NCBI RefSeq assembly: GCF_002902965.1
Contig: NZ_CP026106.1
Span: forward strand, 930,001-994,000
Length of the DNA stretch: 64,000 nucleotides
Origin: Paraburkholderia hospita
GTDB taxonomy: Bacteria > Pseudomonadota > Gammaproteobacteria > Burkholderiales > Burkholderiaceae
Reading direction: 5' to 3'
Shown here: piece after piece, positions 62,089-64,000 of the stretch
Layout: each line of letters begins with the position of its first letter
How positions within the stretch are numbered: position 1 is the first letter of the stretch
Notes under the pieces: model-generated
Database searches by the model: none
What the model saw: only the letters and a program-made list of their open reading frames with translations
Told to the model about the DNA's origin: nothing
Program-made: the position numbers and the translations under genes

Positions 62089-62418
62089 TCAGAGATCCGT
62101 GTTCATGCGTGCGAGGAACGCCTCGATGACGGCCTCGTTGCGCTTGAAGAACACCCATTGACCCACGCGTTTCGACGTGATCAGCCCCGCGCGCTGTAAC
62201 GCGGCGAGGTGCGCGGACACCGTGGACTGCGACAGACCGCAGCAGTCGTCGAACTGTCCGGCGCAGACCCCGTGCTCGTACGAAAGCTCCTGCTCCGGGA
62301 AATACTTTCCCGGCTCGCGCAGCTTCGCAAGAATCACGCGACGCGCCGGGTTGGCCAGCGCCTTGTGGATCGCGTCGATGTCGATATCGGTGGTCTTCGG
62401 GTTGGGCTTCGTGCTCAT
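62089..62418 (-). CDS. ArsR-family regulator with cysteine cluster
   Basis: 109 residues. Winged helix: IHKALANPARRVILAKLREP ... CCGLSQSTVSAHLAALQRAGLITSKRVGQWVFFKRNE. Three Cys lie just before the recognition helix (VCAGQFDDCCGLS), a suitable position for thiol-based sensing of electrophiles or metals. Encoded upstream of the OYE reductase, whose substrates are electrophiles, so a repressor of that gene is likely (compare NemR, though a different family). Confidence 0.82.
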   Translation of the reverse strand: MSTKPNPKTTDIDIDAIHKALANPARRVILAKLREPGKYFPEQELSYEHGVCAGQFDDCCGLSQSTVSAHLAALQRAGLITSKRVGQWVFFKRNEAVIEAFLARMNTDL

Positions 62419-62872
62419 GAAACAGCGGACAGACTCTCTGGCCGGAATGTCGGCGTCTGAATCGCTATGGACCGAATCTTATATCGGAATTTCACGATAT
62501 GCGTGGATGGCCTTACTGGTAATGGGGGTGATAGTGTCGTCCCCGGTCCGAGCCGGTGGGGCAGAGGTACCTGGCGACGGCTGGGGGATTGACGCAAATC
62601 TGGGTGCTGTTTCGAATGGCGATCTTCGCTTTTCTGCTGATCGCCTGAGCGCTGCCTAAATGATGCGTTCGCATCCCTTGTCAAGCTTGGGATGTGATCG
62701 TTGACGTGATAAAGAGTGAGGTCAATCTGGTTTGGCCAGCGCCGGCGTTTGCATCATTAATTAGTTAGGTTTGCATATTAACTGGTACGTCAATTTAACT
62801 TTATAGCGCGGTTTTGGATCGGATCTTTGTGGCAAACCGGGGACGCTGGGTCCCCGGTCTTCAACCTGCGCG
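62419..62872. other. Gene-free region, partly A/T-rich
   Basis: About 450 bp upstream of the ArsR gene and downstream of the small exported protein gene. The section 62740-62810 is A/T-rich (ATTAATTAGTTAGGTTTGCATATTAACTGG). ORFs here have no support. Terminator-like CGGGGACGCTGGGTCCCCGG (62838-62857) with no T-run could end the exported-protein gene. Confidence 0.4.
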
Positions 62873-63151
62873 CTAGTGGCGAGCTGCCGCCGCCATCGAG
62901 TTGAGATGCGCGAGTTGTCCGTCGACCTCCGCATGCACGGTTTGCTGATAAACCTGTGCGGGAGTTCTGGCAGGCGTCGGCCCGCTATATGGCGGGACCC
63001 ATCGGCCGGCCGGCAGACCGGCGGAATGGCTGCTCGGCAATTGGAGCGAGTTGTTGGCGGGCTGCGCGATGGAAGCGACGCCGCGGGTCGATTGCGCAAA
63101 CGCCGTCGACGCTGTTACAACCAGAACGATCGCGATAAATGTACGTTTCAT
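62873..63151 (-). CDS. Small exported hypothetical protein
   Basis: 92 residues. Signal peptide MKRTFIAIVLVVTASTAFA, then a Pro/Ser/Ala-rich sequence with no Cys (LPSSHSAGLPAGRWVPPYSGPTPARTPAQVYQQ). ATG 63151. C-terminal helix HAEVDGQLAHLNSMAAAARH resembles the end of small DUF4148-type exported Burkholderia proteins. Function unknown. Confidence 0.65.
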   Translation of the reverse strand: MKRTFIAIVLVVTASTAFAQSTRGVASIAQPANNSLQLPSSHSAGLPAGRWVPPYSGPTPARTPAQVYQQTVHAEVDGQLAHLNSMAAAARH

Positions 63152-63382
63152 TTTGATCCCCAGGCAGTTAGGGAACGATCCCAGTGACTGGGAGGTGGAG
63201 ATAACATAAGACCGCGGGTACGCCTTTTCGTTCAGGCCAGTCATCTCAGGGCGCTCGCTGTGAGCATCGATCAGCGAACGACGGACTCTCGAGGAGGAAA
63301 GACGGAGGCGTCTGCCGAAGTCGCTGCCCTTTCGCCCTTCCAGAAAACTACTGATCCATTGGCGCTTTTGGCCACGGTGGAC

Positions 63383-63979
63383 TTAGTCCGCCGGGCTCGC
63401 ACCGTTGACGGATCCGCGTGTCGCGGTGGATGACGTATTACGCTCCCTTTCCCGCGAGAGCAACTCCTGCTTCAACATGAGTGCCTCGCTATTGTCGTGC
63501 TGCAAGGAAAGCGCCCAAAAAATGCCCGAGCGCGCCATACGCAGGTCGTTTTTGTCGAGACCGCTGTGTGCTCGCGCAAGTGCGAGCGCCATCAGCCTGT
63601 GATTCTTGTCGCTATCTCGCCCGCTGTTCGAAACCGAACTCTGCGAGGACACGGATTGTGACGGCTGCGGCGTCGCGGTCGACGGTTGAGCCGGTTCGGG
63701 CACGGCAACCGACGCGACCGGCGCAGGCGTTGTTTCTGCTGTCATTGTCGAGTTTTGCGCCAACGCTGGATTTTGCGCCGAGCCTCGCGTGATTGCCGGC
63801 GCATCAACCCCCGGGGTCCGCCTCGCCTGGCTCGTGCCATTTGCCGTTACGCTACCTTGCGCAGTGTTCGATGCCGCTATCGGTTCTCCATCGGCGGAGC
63901 CACTAAGACGGTGAACCAATACCACTGCGCCGCAGAGCACGACTAATGCCACCAGAGTTAGCGCTGTCCCCGTTTTCAT
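63383..63979 (-). CDS. Membrane-anchored hypothetical protein with Ser/Thr/Pro linker
   Basis: 198 residues. One N-terminal membrane helix (TALTLVALVVLCGAVVLVHRL), a long low-complexity Ser/Thr/Ala/Pro linker (about 35-120) and a short helical domain at the C-terminus (KNHRLMALALARAHSGLDKNDLRMARSGIFWALSLQHDNSEALMLKQELLSRE) that resembles a TPR-like pair. Probably periplasmic. Function unknown; the neighbouring gene beyond the window edge may tell. Confidence 0.65.
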   Translation of the reverse strand: MKTGTALTLVALVVLCGAVVLVHRLSGSADGEPIAASNTAQGSVTANGTSQARRTPGVDAPAITRGSAQNPALAQNSTMTAETTPAPVASVAVPEPAQPSTATPQPSQSVSSQSSVSNSGRDSDKNHRLMALALARAHSGLDKNDLRMARSGIFWALSLQHDNSEALMLKQELLSRERERNTSSTATRGSVNGASPAD

Positions 63980-64000
63980 ACGCGAACCACGGAAGCCGCC

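Overview
The window is a GC-rich, gene-dense piece of a Burkholderiaceae chromosome, most like Paraburkholderia, Caballeronia or Burkholderia. I judge this from gene families and gene pairings (NasST, CbtAB with a B12 riboswitch, PaoABC, RdgC, a second IF-1, a FtrA-type regulator, a choline transporter beside a GlxA regulator). No rRNA, tRNA, phage or transposase gene was seen. Most of the window is metabolic, transport and regulatory accessory content, which suits a secondary replicon or an accessory part of the main chromosome.

Layout. 0-3.1 kb: a small exported Ala/Lys-rich protein, then a two-gene sugar-acid catabolic unit (IlvD/Edd dehydratase and DHDPS-family lyase). 3.5-7.7 kb: a choline/betaine ABC importer (ATPase, permease, binding protein) with an embedded GlxA/AraC regulator. 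8.6-10.4 kb: the nitrate-responsive NasS-NasT pair behind a sigma-54-type promoter. 10.7-12.8 kb: a CynX/NimT-type MFS transporter divergent from its GntR regulator across twin palindromic operators. 13-15 kb: a second IF-1 and small unknown proteins. 15-16.8 kb: a degenerate histidine phosphatase, a cobalamin riboswitch and cobalt transporter CbtBA. 16.8-20.5 kb: LysR/AEC carrier and a chemoreceptor. 21.4-25.6 kb: a D-amino-acid dehydrogenase, an amino-acid binding protein, an ornithine-cyclodeaminase-family enzyme and a DauR-like regulator, probably a D-arginine or related amino-acid pathway. 25.6-30.6 kb: a ferredoxin with an MbfA-type iron exporter, an AcoR-type sigma-54 activator and small proteins. 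31.5-37.2 kb: a periplasmic molybdenum aldehyde oxidoreductase (paoABC) and an aspartate carbamoyltransferase with an N-terminal helix-turn-helix extension. 37.6-42.9 kb: a DapA-like lyase, an M23 peptidase/coiled-coil/bactofilin operon and an MHYT-GGDEF-EAL protein. 43-49.3 kb: rhodanese/FtrA, a lone NifQ-like protein, a betaine-type binding protein behind a five-unit 56-bp tandem array, an HWE kinase and RdgC. 49.4-64 kb: GltI, LysR/NmrA, a YdeP-type molybdoenzyme divergent from a MocR regulator, FUSC and LysE exporters, GNAT, an old-yellow-enzyme reductase with a Cys-rich ArsR regulator, and small exported proteins.

The most striking feature is not a gene. Four copies (about 7.8-8.6, 20.6-21.4, 30.6-31.5 and 53.3-54.0 kb) of one large, nearly perfectly symmetrical inverted-repeat element occur, each between the 3' ends of two convergent genes. 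Each has two identical 32-bp hairpins exactly 512 bp apart (509 in copy 2), an inner 28-bp inverted repeat 111 bp apart (108 in copy 2), and an asymmetric core whose orientation alternates between successive copies (forward, reverse, forward, reverse). Degenerate CGCTGGCATCCGCG units at roughly 55-60 bp spacing flank each copy, and base composition switches from G/T-rich to A/C-rich across it, reaching into the neighbouring coding regions. I know of no named family it belongs to. A second unusual repeat is the 56-bp tandem array immediately upstream of the binding-protein gene at 45.7 kb.
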